A DNA stretch of 64,000 nucleotides from Devosia sp. LC5 (GCF_000735585.1 NZ_JNNO01000012.1:1-64000); one strand, 5' to 3'. Counted from the first letter of the stretch, positions 34,394 through 43,974 are shown. The notes: generated by a model from the sequence alone, not told the origin. A program made the numbers and translations.

Positions 34394-34408
34394 AGCTCGT
34401 CGTCCCCA

Positions 34409-34428
34409 CCCTCCCCTTCTGGGGAGGG
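34409..34428. repeat. short palindromic hairpin after argC
   Basis: CCCTCCCC-TTCT-GGGGAGGG is a perfect 8+4+8 hairpin without a T tract. The same CCCTCCCC...GGGGAGGG motif recurs inside the larger palindrome at 37885-38034. Confidence 0.7.
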
Positions 34429-34529
34429 AAACGGCTCCCGCAGGGCGAACCGAACGCTTTCCCCCAATCCCGACTTGACCAAATGCCCGCTTTTGCGCGA
34501 TGAACCGCCCCAAAGCGAGGTTTTCCGTC

Positions 34530-35135
34530 ATGGACAAGTTCATCACTCTGACCGGGGTCGCGGCGCCGCTGCCGATCATCAATATCGATACCGATATGAT
34601 CATCCCCAAGCAGTACCTCAAGACCATCAAGCGCACCGGGCTGGGCACCGCCCTGTTCTCGGAAATGCGCTACAATGAGGACGGCAGCGAAAACCCCGAT
34701 TTCGTGCTCAACAAGCCCGCCTATCGCGGCGCCAGCATCATCGTGGCCGGCGACAATTTCGGCTGCGGCTCCAGCCGCGAACACGCTCCCTGGGCGCTGC
34801 TCGACTATGGCATCCGCTGCGTCATCTCGACCAGCTTTGCCGATATTTTCTACAATAACTGCTTCAAGAACGGCATCCTGCCGCTGGTGGTCACGCCCGA
34901 CCAGCTCAAGCTGCTGCTCGACGACGCCGAGCGCGGCTCCAACGCCACCCTGACCGTGGATCTGGAAGCCCAGACCATCAAGGGACCCGATGGCGGCACG
35001 ATCCATTTTGATATCGATCCCTCCCGCAAGCAGATCCTGCTCGAAGGCCTGGACGATATCGCCGGCACGCTCAAGTCCGATCCGTCCATCACCACATTCG
35101 AAACCAAGATGGCGGCCGACCGCCCCTGGCTCTAG
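34530..35135 (+). CDS. leuD: 3-isopropylmalate dehydratase small subunit
   Basis: Partner of LeuC in leucine synthesis (isomerises 2- to 3-isopropylmalate). The 201-residue protein has the aconitase swivel-domain signature [33 protein letters not shown] and the [15 protein letters not shown] block. I start at the ATG at 34530 because the longer frame adds atypical residues. LeuC is not in the window; leuB is 1.6 kb downstream on the same strand. Confidence 0.96.
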   Translation: MDKFITLTGVAAPLPIINIDTDMIIPKQYLKTIKRTGLGTALFSEMRYNEDGSENPDFVLNKPAYRGASIIVAGDNFGCGSSREHAPWALLDYGIRCVISTSFADIFYNNCFKNGILPLVVTPDQLKLLLDDAERGSNATLTVDLEAQTIKGPDGGTIHFDIDPSRKQILLEGLDDIAGTLKSDPSITTFETKMAADRPWL

Positions 35136-35138
35136 TCA

Positions 35139-35564
35139 GTGGCGGACATCGTCTACGAGGCCAAGCTCACGCCGCAGAGCGAAACCGCCATCGGCGATGC
35201 GCTGGTGGCGTTCAATCGCAGCCAAGTGCCGAGCTTTCCGGCCCCGGAGACGATCGGCCTCGTGCTGAAACGGCCGGACGATGGCAGCGTCGAGGGCGGG
35301 CTAACCGCCCGGATCAGCTTCAACCACATGTTCGTGGAAATGCTGGTCGTGCCCGAGCGCCTGCGCGGTCAGGGCGTCGGCCGCCAGCTCATGCAACAGG
35401 CCGAAGCGGTGGCGCGCGAGCGGGGCTGCGCCGGCATCTGGCTCGACACGTTCAGCTTCCAGGCACCGGGCTTCTATGAAAAGCTCGGCTATGCTGTCTT
35501 TGGCGCAATCGGCAATTATCCGCCTGGCCACAGCCGCTTCTTCCTCCACAAACCCTTGAGTTGA
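35139..35564 (+). CDS. GNAT-family N-acetyltransferase
   Basis: A 141-residue acetyltransferase with the acetyl-CoA-binding motif A, VPERLRGQGVGRQLMQQAE (R-x-x-G-x-G/A), and the motif B region FYEKLGYAVFG. It starts at GTG three bases after the leuD stop, so coupled translation is likely. There is no neighbour that would fix the acceptor. Confidence 0.88.
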   Translation: MADIVYEAKLTPQSETAIGDALVAFNRSQVPSFPAPETIGLVLKRPDDGSVEGGLTARISFNHMFVEMLVVPERLRGQGVGRQLMQQAEAVARERGCAGIWLDTFSFQAPGFYEKLGYAVFGAIGNYPPGHSRFFLHKPLS

Positions 35565-35570
35565 TATTTC

Positions 35571-35960
35571 ATGGTTCAGCGCGTTTCCACCGGCTCTCCC
35601 TTCGAGGCCACTTTCGGTTATTCCCGCGCCGTGCGGCACGAGGACAGTGTCTATGTCTCGGGCACGACGGGCTATGACTATGCCACCATGACCATGCCGG
35701 ACGATGTCGGCGCCCAGGCCGCCAATGCGCTGGCCACTATCGACAAGGCGTTGAAAGAGGCCGGCTCCTCGCTGGCGGACACAGTGCGCGTCGTCTATTA
35801 TGTGGGCGACCGCAATGATGTGGATGCGGTGGTCAAGGCCGTCGGCCCCGTGTTCAAGGATATCCGTCCGGCAGCCTCCATGCTGATCGTGCAGATGATC
35901 GAAGCGGGCATGAAGATCGAGATCGAAGTCACCGCCCGCATCGGGGCAGCCAACAGCTAG
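35571..35960 (+). CDS. RidA-family protein
   Basis: A 129-residue member of the RidA/YjgF/UK114 group. RidA hydrolyses reactive enamine/imine intermediates from pyridoxal-phosphate enzymes, which would fit neighbouring branched-chain amino-acid genes. The opening SPFEATFGYSRAVRHEDSVY and the end MLIVQMIEAGMKIEIEV are typical. It lacks the strict N-terminal Arg-x-x-N pattern of archetypal RidA, and the Arg near PAASML is the likely carboxylate contact. It belongs to a related subgroup. It starts 7 bp after the GNAT stop. Confidence 0.85.
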   Translation: MVQRVSTGSPFEATFGYSRAVRHEDSVYVSGTTGYDYATMTMPDDVGAQAANALATIDKALKEAGSSLADTVRVVYYVGDRNDVDAVVKAVGPVFKDIRPAASMLIVQMIEAGMKIEIEVTARIGAANS

Positions 35961-35974
35961 GGACAATCACAGAC

Positions 35975-36658
35975 ATGGCGAGCGTATCCAACCCCCAGGG
36001 CGCACTACCTCGCACCATGTTGAACCGGGCTCAGCTTGCCCTCGTGCTGCACGCGCTGGCGCTGATCGCCATCCTGCTCGTGCTGGTGCCGATCCTGACC
36101 AGCGCGCTGGGCACGACGGGTTATCTGGTGGTGTTTGCGCTCTACTGGATCGGCTTCTGCTCGCCGGTCATCGCCATCCATGCCCTCTCCGGGCGCAGTC
36201 CGCGCCTGTTCTCAGAAAAGCTCTCGCGGCGCGACTGGTTCGTGCCGGTGCTGTTGCTGGTGCAGGTTGTGGCAATCGGCGCCCTGGCCTTGGCGCCCAA
36301 TACGTCGCTGCTCACCACGCCCGGCCTCATGCTGGCGGCCCTGGTCGCCATCATCAATGGCCCGCTCGAGGAAACCGCCTGGCGCGGCGGCTTCATGACC
36401 CGCTTTGCCGACCGGCCCAGGCTCGGCTTCTGGCTGGGCTGGCTGCTGTTCACCGCCTGGCATATTCCGCTCACCCTCAGCCATGGCGTGATCTTCGATG
36501 GCGGTGCAATGGGCCTTGTCGCCGGCGCTGCCGTGCTGGGCCTGCTGTGGAACTGGATCGCCTGGCGCACGGGCTCGGTGTTCTGGGTGGGCCTGGCCCA
36601 CGCCCTCACCAATATCGCCACCTTCTGGGTGCTGTTCGACCGCAGCGGCTTCCTCTGA
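35975..36658 (+). CDS. CPBP family intramembrane glutamic endopeptidase
   Basis: A 227-residue membrane protease of the CAAX/Rce1-like group with about six helices. All four motifs are present: EE132-133 with Arg137 (LEETAWRGGFMTRF), His163 (FTAWHIPLTL) and H209-x3-N213 (GLAHALTNIATFW). It is the fourth gene of the leuD-GNAT-RidA-CPBP string with short spacers, so probably co-transcribed. Substrate unknown; such enzymes often process exported or membrane peptides. Confidence 0.88.
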   Translation: MASVSNPQGALPRTMLNRAQLALVLHALALIAILLVLVPILTSALGTTGYLVVFALYWIGFCSPVIAIHALSGRSPRLFSEKLSRRDWFVPVLLLVQVVAIGALALAPNTSLLTTPGLMLAALVAIINGPLEETAWRGGFMTRFADRPRLGFWLGWLLFTAWHIPLTLSHGVIFDGGAMGLVAGAAVLGLLWNWIAWRTGSVFWVGLAHALTNIATFWVLFDRSGFL

Positions 36659-36771
36659 CGCCAAGATTCCTGCCTGGCTGAACCGATCCGCCTGCGCACA
36701 CCCTTGCGCGGCGCGCCAAAATGTCTCTATGTGCGCCCAAGCGTAACCACCAGTACGGCGAGGAGCATATT

Positions 36772-37872
36772 TTGGCCACCCATTCCCTATTTCTGTTGCC
36801 GGGCGACGGCATCGGCACCGAAATCATGGTCGAGGTCGAAAAGCTGATCGCCTGGACCAACCAAGAGCAGCTCACCGATTTCTCGACCGATAGCGGTCTT
36901 GCCGGCGGCGCGGCCTATGACCAGCATCAGGTGGCCATCACCGATGAGGACACGCAGAAGGCGCTCGCTGCCGATGCGGTGATCTTCGGCGCCGTAGGCG
37001 GGCCGAAATGGGACAATGTCCCCTATGAGCATCGCCCCGAAGCCGCCCTGCTGCGCCTGCGCAAGGAAATGGCGGTTTTCGCCAATCTGCGCCCCGCCAT
37101 CTGCTATCCCGCGCTCGCCGATGCCTCCTCGCTCAAGCGCGAACTGGTCGAAGGCCTCGATATCCTGATCGTGCGCGAATTGACCGGCGGCGTCTATTTC
37201 GGCGAGCCCAAGACCATTACCGACCTGGGCGATGGCCAGAAGCGGGCGATCGACACCCAGGTCTACGAGACCTATGAAATCGACCGCATCGCCCGCGTCG
37301 CCTTCGATCTGGCCCGCACCCGTTCCGGCAAGGTTCACTCCGCCGACAAGAAGAACGTCATGAAGTCCGGCGTGCTATGGGACGAAGTGGTCAAGGGCGT
37401 CGCCAAGGACTATTCCGACATCGAGCTGCACCACATCCTGGCCGATAACGCGGCCATGCAGCTGGTGCGCAATCCCAAGCAATTCGACGTCATGGTCACC
37501 GATAACCTGTTTGGCGATATTCTGTCGGACGTTGCCGCCATGCTCACCGGCTCGCTCGGCATGCTGCCTTCAGCCTCGCTGGGCGCGCCCGATCCGCTCA
37601 CCGGCAAGCGCAAGGCCTTTTACGAGCCCGTGCACGGTTCGGCCCCCGACATTGCCGGCAAGGGCATTGCCAACCCCATCGCCATGATCGCCTCGGTCGC
37701 CATGGCCCTGCGCTACAGCTTCGGCATGATCGAATTGGCCACCAAGATCGAGAACGCCATCTCGGCCGTGCTCAGCGACGGATTGCGCACCGGCGATATT
37801 GCGCAGGACAATCGCAAGACGGTCGGCACCGAAGAAATGGGCGCGGCGGTTCTGGCGAAGCTCAAGGCTTAA
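36772..37872 (+). CDS. leuB: 3-isopropylmalate dehydrogenase
   Basis: Oxidatively decarboxylates 3-isopropylmalate with NAD+ in leucine synthesis. Motifs are the opening LFLLPGDGIGTEIM, the substrate-Arg regions RELTGGVYFGEP, the Lys/Asp pair in VHSADKKNVMKSGVLWDEV, and the NAD-binding FYEPVHGSAPDIAGKGIANP. I favour the TTG at 36772, which has GAGGAG about 6 bases upstream and yields the usual 366 residues. An in-frame ATG at 36721 would add 17 atypical residues. It is transcribed toward rpsP, which comes from the other strand. Confidence 0.94.
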   Translation: MATHSLFLLPGDGIGTEIMVEVEKLIAWTNQEQLTDFSTDSGLAGGAAYDQHQVAITDEDTQKALAADAVIFGAVGGPKWDNVPYEHRPEAALLRLRKEMAVFANLRPAICYPALADASSLKRELVEGLDILIVRELTGGVYFGEPKTITDLGDGQKRAIDTQVYETYEIDRIARVAFDLARTRSGKVHSADKKNVMKSGVLWDEVVKGVAKDYSDIELHHILADNAAMQLVRNPKQFDVMVTDNLFGDILSDVAAMLTGSLGMLPSASLGAPDPLTGKRKAFYEPVHGSAPDIAGKGIANPIAMIASVAMALRYSFGMIELATKIENAISAVLSDGLRTGDIAQDNRKTVGTEEMGAAVLAKLKA

Positions 37873-37884
37873 GACCGACGCTAA

Positions 37885-38034
37885 CTCTCGCCTCCATCGT
37901 CCACACCCCTCCCAACGTCCCCCATCAAGGGGGAGGTGCCGTTCGGCGGAAATGGCACCATATTGCCCAAAGCTCGATGTCACCCTCCCCTTCATGGGGA
38001 GGGCCGGGGAGGGGTGACGAGAGCCCCAATATCC
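37885..38034. repeat. large compound palindrome between leuB and rpsP
   Basis: The outer arms (CACACCCCTCCC near 37903-37914 / GGGGAGGGGTGA near 38007-38018, with CTCTCG...CGAGAG beyond) enclose CCCCCATCAAGGGGG, GTGCC...GGCAC and CCCTCCCCTTCATGGGGAGGG. It has no gene. It sits at a point where conserved alphaproteobacterial gene order appears broken. Confidence 0.75.
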
Positions 38035-38061
38035 AGCCTCATGCTCTGACAGAGCCCAAAC

Positions 38062-38096
38062 AACAAAAAGCCCCGGCGCTCGCGCACCGGGGCTTT
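38062..38096. terminator. bidirectional intrinsic terminator between leuB and rpsP
   Basis: AAAGCCCCGG (38067-38076) and CCGGGGCTTT (38087-38096) form a 10-bp stem around 10 bases. On the minus strand it is followed by TTTTTG, ending the ffh-rpsP unit. On the plus strand TTTCTGTT follows, so leuB readthrough can stop here as well. Confidence 0.85.
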
Positions 38097-38114
38097 CTGT
38101 TCAAACCGGCCAGA

Positions 38115-38516
38115 TTACTCGGCGGCTGCTTCTTCAGCGGCCGGAGCTTCCTTGGGGGCGTTCTTGGCTTCTTCGATAGCAGCGGCCTTGGCGGCCTTTT
38201 CGTCGGCGCGGGCAACGGCCTTCTCGCCGGGCTTGGCCTTGTTCGGGTTGTTGCGGGCGTCGCGCTTGGCAACGCCGGCAGCGTCGAGGAAACGCAGCAC
38301 GCGGTCGGTCGGCTGGGCGCCAACGCCGACCCAATGGGTTGCGCGTTCGGCATTGAGCACGACGCGGCCTTCATTGTCCTTGGCCAGCAGCGGATTGAAC
38401 GTGCCGATCTTTTCGATGAAACGGCCATCGCGGGGCGAACGGGCATCGGCAATCACGATGTGGTAGAAAGGACGCTTCTTGGTGCCACCACGGGCGAGAC
38501 GGATCTTGAGGGACAT
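38115..38516 (-). CDS. rpsP: 30S ribosomal protein S16
   Basis: A 133-residue S16. The core [20 protein letters not shown] is followed by [14 protein letters not shown] and [22 protein letters not shown] long Ala/Glu/Lys-rich tail ([19 protein letters not shown] and beyond) is typical of alphaproteobacterial S16. It lies 32 bp after ffh and just before a terminator, so it ends the unit, whereas rimM-trmD-rplS often follow rpsP in related genomes. Confidence 0.95.
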   Translation of the reverse strand: MSLKIRLARGGTKKRPFYHIVIADARSPRDGRFIEKIGTFNPLLAKDNEGRVVLNAERATHWVGVGAQPTDRVLRFLDAAGVAKRDARNNPNKAKPGEKAVARADEKAAKAAAIEEAKNAPKEAPAAEEAAAE

Positions 38517-38548
38517 TGTTGGTTTTCCTTGAGGTTAGCTAAGCGGGA

Positions 38549-40135
38549 TTATTTCTTCTTGCCCAGGCCGGGAAGGCCGGGGAAACGGGGGGGGCCACCC
38601 AGGCCGGGCAGGCCCGGAAGGCCGGAACCGGATTTGAGCAGCGCGCCGACATCGCTGGGCAGTTTCTGGGCGATCTGCGGCTGGGCGGCAGGCAGGCCTT
38701 GGAGTTGCTTGGGATCGATACCGGCCTGGCGGGCCATTTGTTCGAGCTGGGCCGGGTCCATTTTGGACATGTCCGGCATGCCGCCGAGCATGCCACCCAT
38801 CTTGCCGCCGAACATGCCCCCAAGCGCGCCCATGCCGCCCTTGGACACCTTTTTCATCATATCGGCCATCTGACGGTGCTGCTTGGCCAGCTTGTTGATT
38901 TCGCTGACCTCGACACCGGCACCGGCGGCAATGCGCTTGCGGCGGGACGCATTGAGCAGGTCGGGCTCGGCCCGTTCCTTCTTGGTCATCGAATTGATGA
39001 TGGCGATCTGGCGATCGAACACCTTCTCGTCGATATTGGAATTGGCCATGGCCTTCTTGATCTGGCCGGCGCCCGGCATCAGGCCCATGAGGCCACCCAT
39101 GCCGCCCATCTTTTTCATCTGGATCAGCTGGCCACGCAGATCGTCCAGGTCAAAGGAGCCCTTTTTGAGCTTCTTGGCCATTTTCTGGGCGTCTTCGGCC
39201 GACACATGCTCGGCGGCCTTTTCGACCAGCGAAACGATGTCGCCCATGCCCAGGATGCGGTCGGCAATGCGGGAGGGGTGGAAATCGTCCAGCCCATCCA
39301 TCTTTTCGCCGGTACCGATCAGCTTGATCGGTTTGCCGGTCGCTGCCCGCATCGAGAGCGCCGCGCCGCCACGGCCATCGCCGTCGACACGGGTCAGCAC
39401 GATACCGGTCACATCGAGCCGGCTATCGAACGATCGCGCCACATTGATGGCGTCTTGCCCGGTCAGGGCATCGACCACCAGCAGGATTTCGTGCGGCTTG
39501 GCGATCGCCTTGATCTCGGCCGTTTCGGCCATCAGCTCTTCGTCGATATGGGTGCGGCCCGCCGTATCGAGAATGAGCACATCATAGCCGCCCAGCCGGC
39601 CCTCGCGCTCGGCGCGGCGGGCAATCTGGACCGGATTTTCGCCGGTGACGATGGGGAGCGTATCGACGCCCACTTGTTCGCCCAGAACGCGCAGCTGCTC
39701 CATGGCCGCCGGACGGCGCGTATCGAGCGAAGCCAGCAACACCTTTTTCTTCTGGCGTTCCTTGAGGCGCTTGGCGATCTTGGCAGTGGTCGTGGTCTTG
39801 CCCGAGCCCTGCAGGCCCACCATCAACAAGGTGACGGGCGCGGGGGCGTTGAGATCGATCGCGACGGCGGTCTCGCCCAATACGGCGACCAGCTCGTCAT
39901 GGACGATCTTGACCACTTGCTGGCCCGGCGTCACCGAGCGGGTAACCTCGGCGCCGACGGCACGGTCCTTAACCTGCTCGACAAAGGCGCGGACCACTTC
40001 GAGGGAAACGTCGGCCTCGATCAGCGCGCGGCGGATTTCGCGCAGCGCCGCCTCGACGTCGGTCGCATTGAGCGCCCCACGGCCACGCAGTCCATCGAAA
40101 ATTTTGCCAAGCCGGTCGGAAAGGCTCTCGAACAT
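38549..40135 (-). CDS. ffh: signal recognition particle protein Ffh
   Basis: A 528-residue SRP54 GTPase that binds 4.5S RNA and signal sequences. The N domain begins MFESLSDRLGKIFDGLRGRG. The G domain has GLQGSGKTTTTAKIAKRL, DTRRPAAMEQL, DTAGRTHID and TRVDGDGRGGAALS (G4 variant TRVD). The Met-rich M domain follows, with the SRP-RNA-binding INSMTKKERAEPDLLNASRRKR stretch. It ends in an unusual collagen-like tail GSGLPGLPGLGGPPRFPGLP. Start at 40135 matches the family; the longer frame is not plausible. The partner receptor FtsY is at 42736. Confidence 0.97.
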   Translation of the reverse strand: MFESLSDRLGKIFDGLRGRGALNATDVEAALREIRRALIEADVSLEVVRAFVEQVKDRAVGAEVTRSVTPGQQVVKIVHDELVAVLGETAVAIDLNAPAPVTLLMVGLQGSGKTTTTAKIAKRLKERQKKKVLLASLDTRRPAAMEQLRVLGEQVGVDTLPIVTGENPVQIARRAEREGRLGGYDVLILDTAGRTHIDEELMAETAEIKAIAKPHEILLVVDALTGQDAINVARSFDSRLDVTGIVLTRVDGDGRGGAALSMRAATGKPIKLIGTGEKMDGLDDFHPSRIADRILGMGDIVSLVEKAAEHVSAEDAQKMAKKLKKGSFDLDDLRGQLIQMKKMGGMGGLMGLMPGAGQIKKAMANSNIDEKVFDRQIAIINSMTKKERAEPDLLNASRRKRIAAGAGVEVSEINKLAKQHRQMADMMKKVSKGGMGALGGMFGGKMGGMLGGMPDMSKMDPAQLEQMARQAGIDPKQLQGLPAAQPQIAQKLPSDVGALLKSGSGLPGLPGLGGPPRFPGLPGLGKKK

Positions 40136-40418
40136 ATTTTTGGTCCTTCTCTGCGGAGTGTTCCGCGAGACATAGGATCCATCAGTCCAAACGCCAAACT
40201 CACCCGCGGGCGCAACGCGCTGGCGGATGGTGGCCTCCGGGATCGGTTTATACCCCAAGGGGTCCCGGTCGGCTGGTCAGGGGCAAGCCTGATGAATGGG
40301 CTGGCTTTAGGGGAAAGCGGGCGCCGAGTCAAGAAAACGGCAGGCGAGGCCCCGTCCGACCCGCTGGCACTGGCAATTTTGCGGCACTTCCGCCATATAG
40401 AGCCGATATGAACTTCCC

Positions 40419-41309
40419 ATGGGCGAGGCAAAAGTGAACGGCGTGCCGTTTCTCAAGATGAACGGGCTGGGCAACCAGATCATCGTGGCCGATATGCGCG
40501 GCCGCGCCGATCGGGTGACGCCTGCTGCTGCCATTGCCATCAATGCCATGCCAGCCACCAAGTTCGACCAGATCATGGCCATCCATGATCCCAAGACGCC
40601 CGGCACCGCCCATTATATCGAGATCATCAATTCCGACGGCAGCCTCGCCCAGGCCTGTGGCAATGGCATGCGCTGCGTCGTGCAGTTTTTGGCCTCTGAA
40701 AGCGGCCAGAAGACCTTTATGTTCGAGACGATTGCGGGGCTGCTGTTCGGAGAAGAACATGCAGACGGCATGATCACTGTCGACATGGGCACGCCAAAGC
40801 TGGCCTGGTACGACATTCCCCTGGCCGAAGAATTCGCCGATACCCGCCAGATCGAGCTGCAGATCGGGCCGATCGATGCGCCGGTGCTGCACTCGCCATC
40901 GGTCGCCTCCATGGGCAATCCGCATGCCACATTCTGGGTGCATGACGATGTGTGGAACTATGCTTTGGACCGGTTCGGGCCGATGCTGGAAAACCATCCG
41001 ATCTTTCCCGAGCGCGCCAATATCTCGATCGCTCAGGTACTGACGCCAGACCGCATCATCCTGCGCACCTGGGAGCGTGGCGCCGGCCTCACGCTGGCCT
41101 GTGGCACCGCCGCCTGTGCCGCTTTGGTCAATGGCGCCCGCACCCGCCGTACTGCCCGCAAGGCGACAATCACCCTGCCGGGCGGCGATCTGGTGGTGGA
41201 ATGGCGTGCTGACGACCATGTCGTAATGACCGGCCCCGCCGAGCGCGAATGGGTGGGCATGCTCGACCCCGCCAACGGCTCCTGGATCCGCGCCGGGGAA
41301 GCGGCCTGA
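40419..41309 (+). CDS. dapF: diaminopimelate epimerase
   Basis: Converts LL- to meso-diaminopimelate for peptidoglycan and lysine. The 296-residue protein keeps both catalytic cysteines: Cys80 ([11 protein letters not shown]) and Cys228 ([13 protein letters not shown]). The two alpha/beta repeats are complete. It is the first gene of a dapF-mtaB-ftsY-yciB string and is divergent from ffh with a 283-bp spacer. Its TGA overlaps the mtaB ATG. Confidence 0.95.
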   Translation: MGEAKVNGVPFLKMNGLGNQIIVADMRGRADRVTPAAAIAINAMPATKFDQIMAIHDPKTPGTAHYIEIINSDGSLAQACGNGMRCVVQFLASESGQKTFMFETIAGLLFGEEHADGMITVDMGTPKLAWYDIPLAEEFADTRQIELQIGPIDAPVLHSPSVASMGNPHATFWVHDDVWNYALDRFGPMLENHPIFPERANISIAQVLTPDRIILRTWERGAGLTLACGTAACAALVNGARTRRTARKATITLPGGDLVVEWRADDHVVMTGPAEREWVGMLDPANGSWIRAGEAA

Positions 41310-42574
41310 TGGCCGTCGAGACGCTGACATTCGGCTGCCGGCTCAATGCCTATGAAGCCGAGGTGATGAAGGCCGAGGCCGAGAAGGCGGGGCTCGACAA
41401 TGCCATCATCATCAACACTTGCGCAGTGACCGCCGAAGCCGTGCGCCAGGCCAAACAGGCCGTGCGCAAGGCCCGCCGCGACAATCCGGCTGCCCGCATC
41501 ATCGTCACCGGCTGCGCCGCCCAGACCGAGGCGCGCAGCTTTGGCGACATGGCGGAAGTCGATCTGGTCATCGGCAATAATGACAAGATGAAAGCCGAGA
41601 GCTACCAGCCCATGGTGTTCGGCACCCCGCTGAACGACAAGGTGCAGGTCAACGACATTATGAGCGTGCGGGAAACCGCCGGTCATCTGATCGAGGGCAT
41701 GGATGGCCGCGCGCGGGCCTTCGTACAGGTGCAGAATGGCTGCGATCATCGCTGTACGTTCTGCATCATCCCGTTTGGCCGTGGGCCCTCGCGCTCGGTG
41801 CCGATGGGCATGGTGGTCGATCAGGTCAAAAAGCTCGTCGCCAATGGCTATGGCGAAGTGGTGCTGACCGGGGTTGATATCACCTCCTATGGCCCCGATC
41901 TGCCGGGCACGCCCACCCTGGGCAAGCTGACCCAATCCATCCTGCGTCATGTGCCGGACCTGCCGCGCCTGCGCATTTCCTCGATCGATTCCATCGAGGC
42001 CGACGAGGCGCTCTATGATGCCATTGCCAGCGATCGCCGGCTGATGCCGCATCTGCACTTGTCGTTGCAATCGGGCGACGACTTGATCCTCAAGCGCATG
42101 AAGCGGCGCCATTCGCGCGATGACGCGCTGGCCATTGTCGGCAAGCTGCGCGCCCTCCGCCCCGAAATGGTGTTTGGCGCCGATATCATCGCCGGCTTCC
42201 CCACCGAAACCGACGAAATGTTTGAAAATACCCGTCGCATCGTCACCGAGGCGGACCTGACCTATCTGCATGTCTTCCCCTATTCGCCGCGCGAAGGCAC
42301 CCCGGCCGCCCGCATGCCGCAGGTCAATAAGCGCGTGGCACGCGACCGCGCCGCTATTCTGCGCGCCGAGGGCGAGGCGCAGTTCCAAAAGCTCTGCGCC
42401 AGCCGCGTCGGCAAAGTGGAAAACGTGCTGATCGAGCGCGACGGACTGGGCCGCACCGAGCAATTCGTGCCGGTCGCCGTGCCGGAAGCGCAACCCGGCG
42501 AGCTGCTGGCCGTTCGCATCACTGCCACTGCCGCCGATGGGCTGGTGGGTGAAGCCCTGCGCGAGGCGGCGTGA
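41309..42574 (+). CDS. mtaB: tRNA (N6-threonylcarbamoyladenosine(37)-C2)-methylthiotransferase
   Basis: A 421-residue radical SAM enzyme making ms2t6A at A37. Three N-terminal cysteines (GCRLNAYEAEV, NTCAVTAEAV, TGCAAQ) bind one cluster. CDHRCTFCIIPFGRGPSRS binds the SAM cluster. A TRAM-like C-terminal domain starts about residue 365. It acts after TsaD (47 kb), which installs the t6A. ATG at 41309 overlaps the dapF stop (TGATG). Confidence 0.93.
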   Translation: MAVETLTFGCRLNAYEAEVMKAEAEKAGLDNAIIINTCAVTAEAVRQAKQAVRKARRDNPAARIIVTGCAAQTEARSFGDMAEVDLVIGNNDKMKAESYQPMVFGTPLNDKVQVNDIMSVRETAGHLIEGMDGRARAFVQVQNGCDHRCTFCIIPFGRGPSRSVPMGMVVDQVKKLVANGYGEVVLTGVDITSYGPDLPGTPTLGKLTQSILRHVPDLPRLRISSIDSIEADEALYDAIASDRRLMPHLHLSLQSGDDLILKRMKRRHSRDDALAIVGKLRALRPEMVFGADIIAGFPTETDEMFENTRRIVTEADLTYLHVFPYSPREGTPAARMPQVNKRVARDRAAILRAEGEAQFQKLCASRVGKVENVLIERDGLGRTEQFVPVAVPEAQPGELLAVRITATAADGLVGEALREAA

Positions 42575-42603
42575 TAACCAATAGCCGCTTTTTCTCCCAC
42601 AGT

Positions 42604-42681
42604 GTCATTCCCGCGAAAGCGGGAACCTCTGTTACAAGGGATAGGGCGGCAAACGGAGGTTCCCGCTTTCGCGGGAATGAC
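42604..42681. repeat. 24-bp-arm inverted repeat, copy 2
   Basis: The arms (42604-42627 and 42658-42681) are identical to those at 17644-17709, with a 30-base loop here instead of 18. It lies 55 bp before ftsY, as the other copy lies 62 bp before sdhB, so both would put a strong hairpin in the leader of a downstream gene inside an operon. Confidence 0.9.
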
Positions 42682-42735
42682 TCCTAGAAAAGAGCGGGCC
42701 TTCAGTGAACCGCCATCAGAAGTGAAAGCACGTTA

Positions 42736-43974
42736 ATGACCGACAAGAAGCCGGGATTTTTCAAGCGATTGTTCGGTGGCGAGACCAGCCAGCCGGCGCC
42801 GCAACCCGTGCCGCCGCAGGAGCTTCCGGTCGAGCCGCCTCAGGACGTCCCACCACCAATCGATCCTGTGCCTGTGCCACCCGAACCGGTGCCGCCGGTC
42901 CCCGCGCCGGAACCCGAACCTGTGCCGGCGCCCCAGCCCGAGGAAATCCCGCCACCCGGCCCGCCCGAGACTACGCCCGATTATCTCGAAGATATCGCAG
43001 AAACGGCCGAACGCACCGCCGTTCCGCCACCTCTGCCTGTCGAGCCCCCCGCACAGCAGCAGGGCTGGTTTGCGCGACTCGCGTCCGGGCTCAAGCGCTC
43101 TTCCGATCAGCTCAGCGGCTCGATCACTTCGGTCTTCACCAAGCGCAAGCTCGATGCGGCAACGCTCGATGAGCTGGAAGACGTGCTGATCCAGGCCGAT
43201 CTGGGCATCGAGACGGCCTCTGCCATCACCGAAACGCTGCGCCGCGACCGTTTCGACAAGGATGTCACCGGCGAAGACGTGCGCGCCGTGCTCGCTGCCG
43301 AGGTGGAAAAGGTGCTGGGGCCCGTGGCGCGCCCGCTGCTGATCGATCCCGGCCAAAAACCCTTCGTCATCCTGATGATCGGCGTCAATGGCTCGGGCAA
43401 GACCACCACGATCGGCAAGCTGGCGCAGAAATTTGTGGCCGAGGGCAAATCCGTCATGCTGGCGGCCGGCGATACGTTCCGCGCTGCCGCCATCGAGCAG
43501 TTGCAGATCTGGGGCCAGCGGACCGGCGCGCCGGTAATCGCCCGACCGGCGGGTTCGGATGCCTCGGGCCTGGCTTTCGATGCCATGACCCAGGCGCAGG
43601 CCGAAGGTCGCGATATTTTGATCATCGACACCGCCGGGCGCCTGCAGAACCGCGACGAGCTGATGAACGAGCTGGAGAAAGTCATAAGGGTGATCAAGAA
43701 GGTTAACCCTTCGGCACCCCATGCGACGCTTTTGACCCTCGACGCGACCACAGGACAGAATGCCATGCGACAGGCCGAAGTCTTCGGCCAGCGCGCCGGA
43801 GTGACCGGGCTGGTAATGACCAAACTGGACGGCACGGCGCGCGGCGGCATCCTCGTCGCCATCGCCAGAACGTTCGGCCTGCCGGTGCATTTTATCGGCG
43901 TGGGCGAAGGCGTGGATGACCTCGAACCCTTCGCCGCCGCCGATTTCGCCCGCGCCATTGCCGGCCGCGAGTGA
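42736..43974 (+). CDS. ftsY: signal recognition particle receptor FtsY
   Basis: A 412-residue SRP receptor GTPase. The NG domain starts about residue 100 with ITSVFTKRKLDAATLDELE. P-loop GVNGSGKTTTIGKLA, DTFRAAAIEQL, DTAGRLQNRDELM and TKLDGTARGGIL are intact. The N-terminal A region is distinctive: about 70 residues almost entirely Pro/Glu/Val repeats (PPEPVPPVPAPEPEPVPAP). Together with Ffh it delivers ribosomes to the membrane. It follows mtaB with a 161-bp gap containing the hairpin repeat. Confidence 0.96.
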   Translation: MTDKKPGFFKRLFGGETSQPAPQPVPPQELPVEPPQDVPPPIDPVPVPPEPVPPVPAPEPEPVPAPQPEEIPPPGPPETTPDYLEDIAETAERTAVPPPLPVEPPAQQQGWFARLASGLKRSSDQLSGSITSVFTKRKLDAATLDELEDVLIQADLGIETASAITETLRRDRFDKDVTGEDVRAVLAAEVEKVLGPVARPLLIDPGQKPFVILMIGVNGSGKTTTIGKLAQKFVAEGKSVMLAAGDTFRAAAIEQLQIWGQRTGAPVIARPAGSDASGLAFDAMTQAQAEGRDILIIDTAGRLQNRDELMNELEKVIRVIKKVNPSAPHATLLTLDATTGQNAMRQAEVFGQRAGVTGLVMTKLDGTARGGILVAIARTFGLPVHFIGVGEGVDDLEPFAAADFARAIAGRE

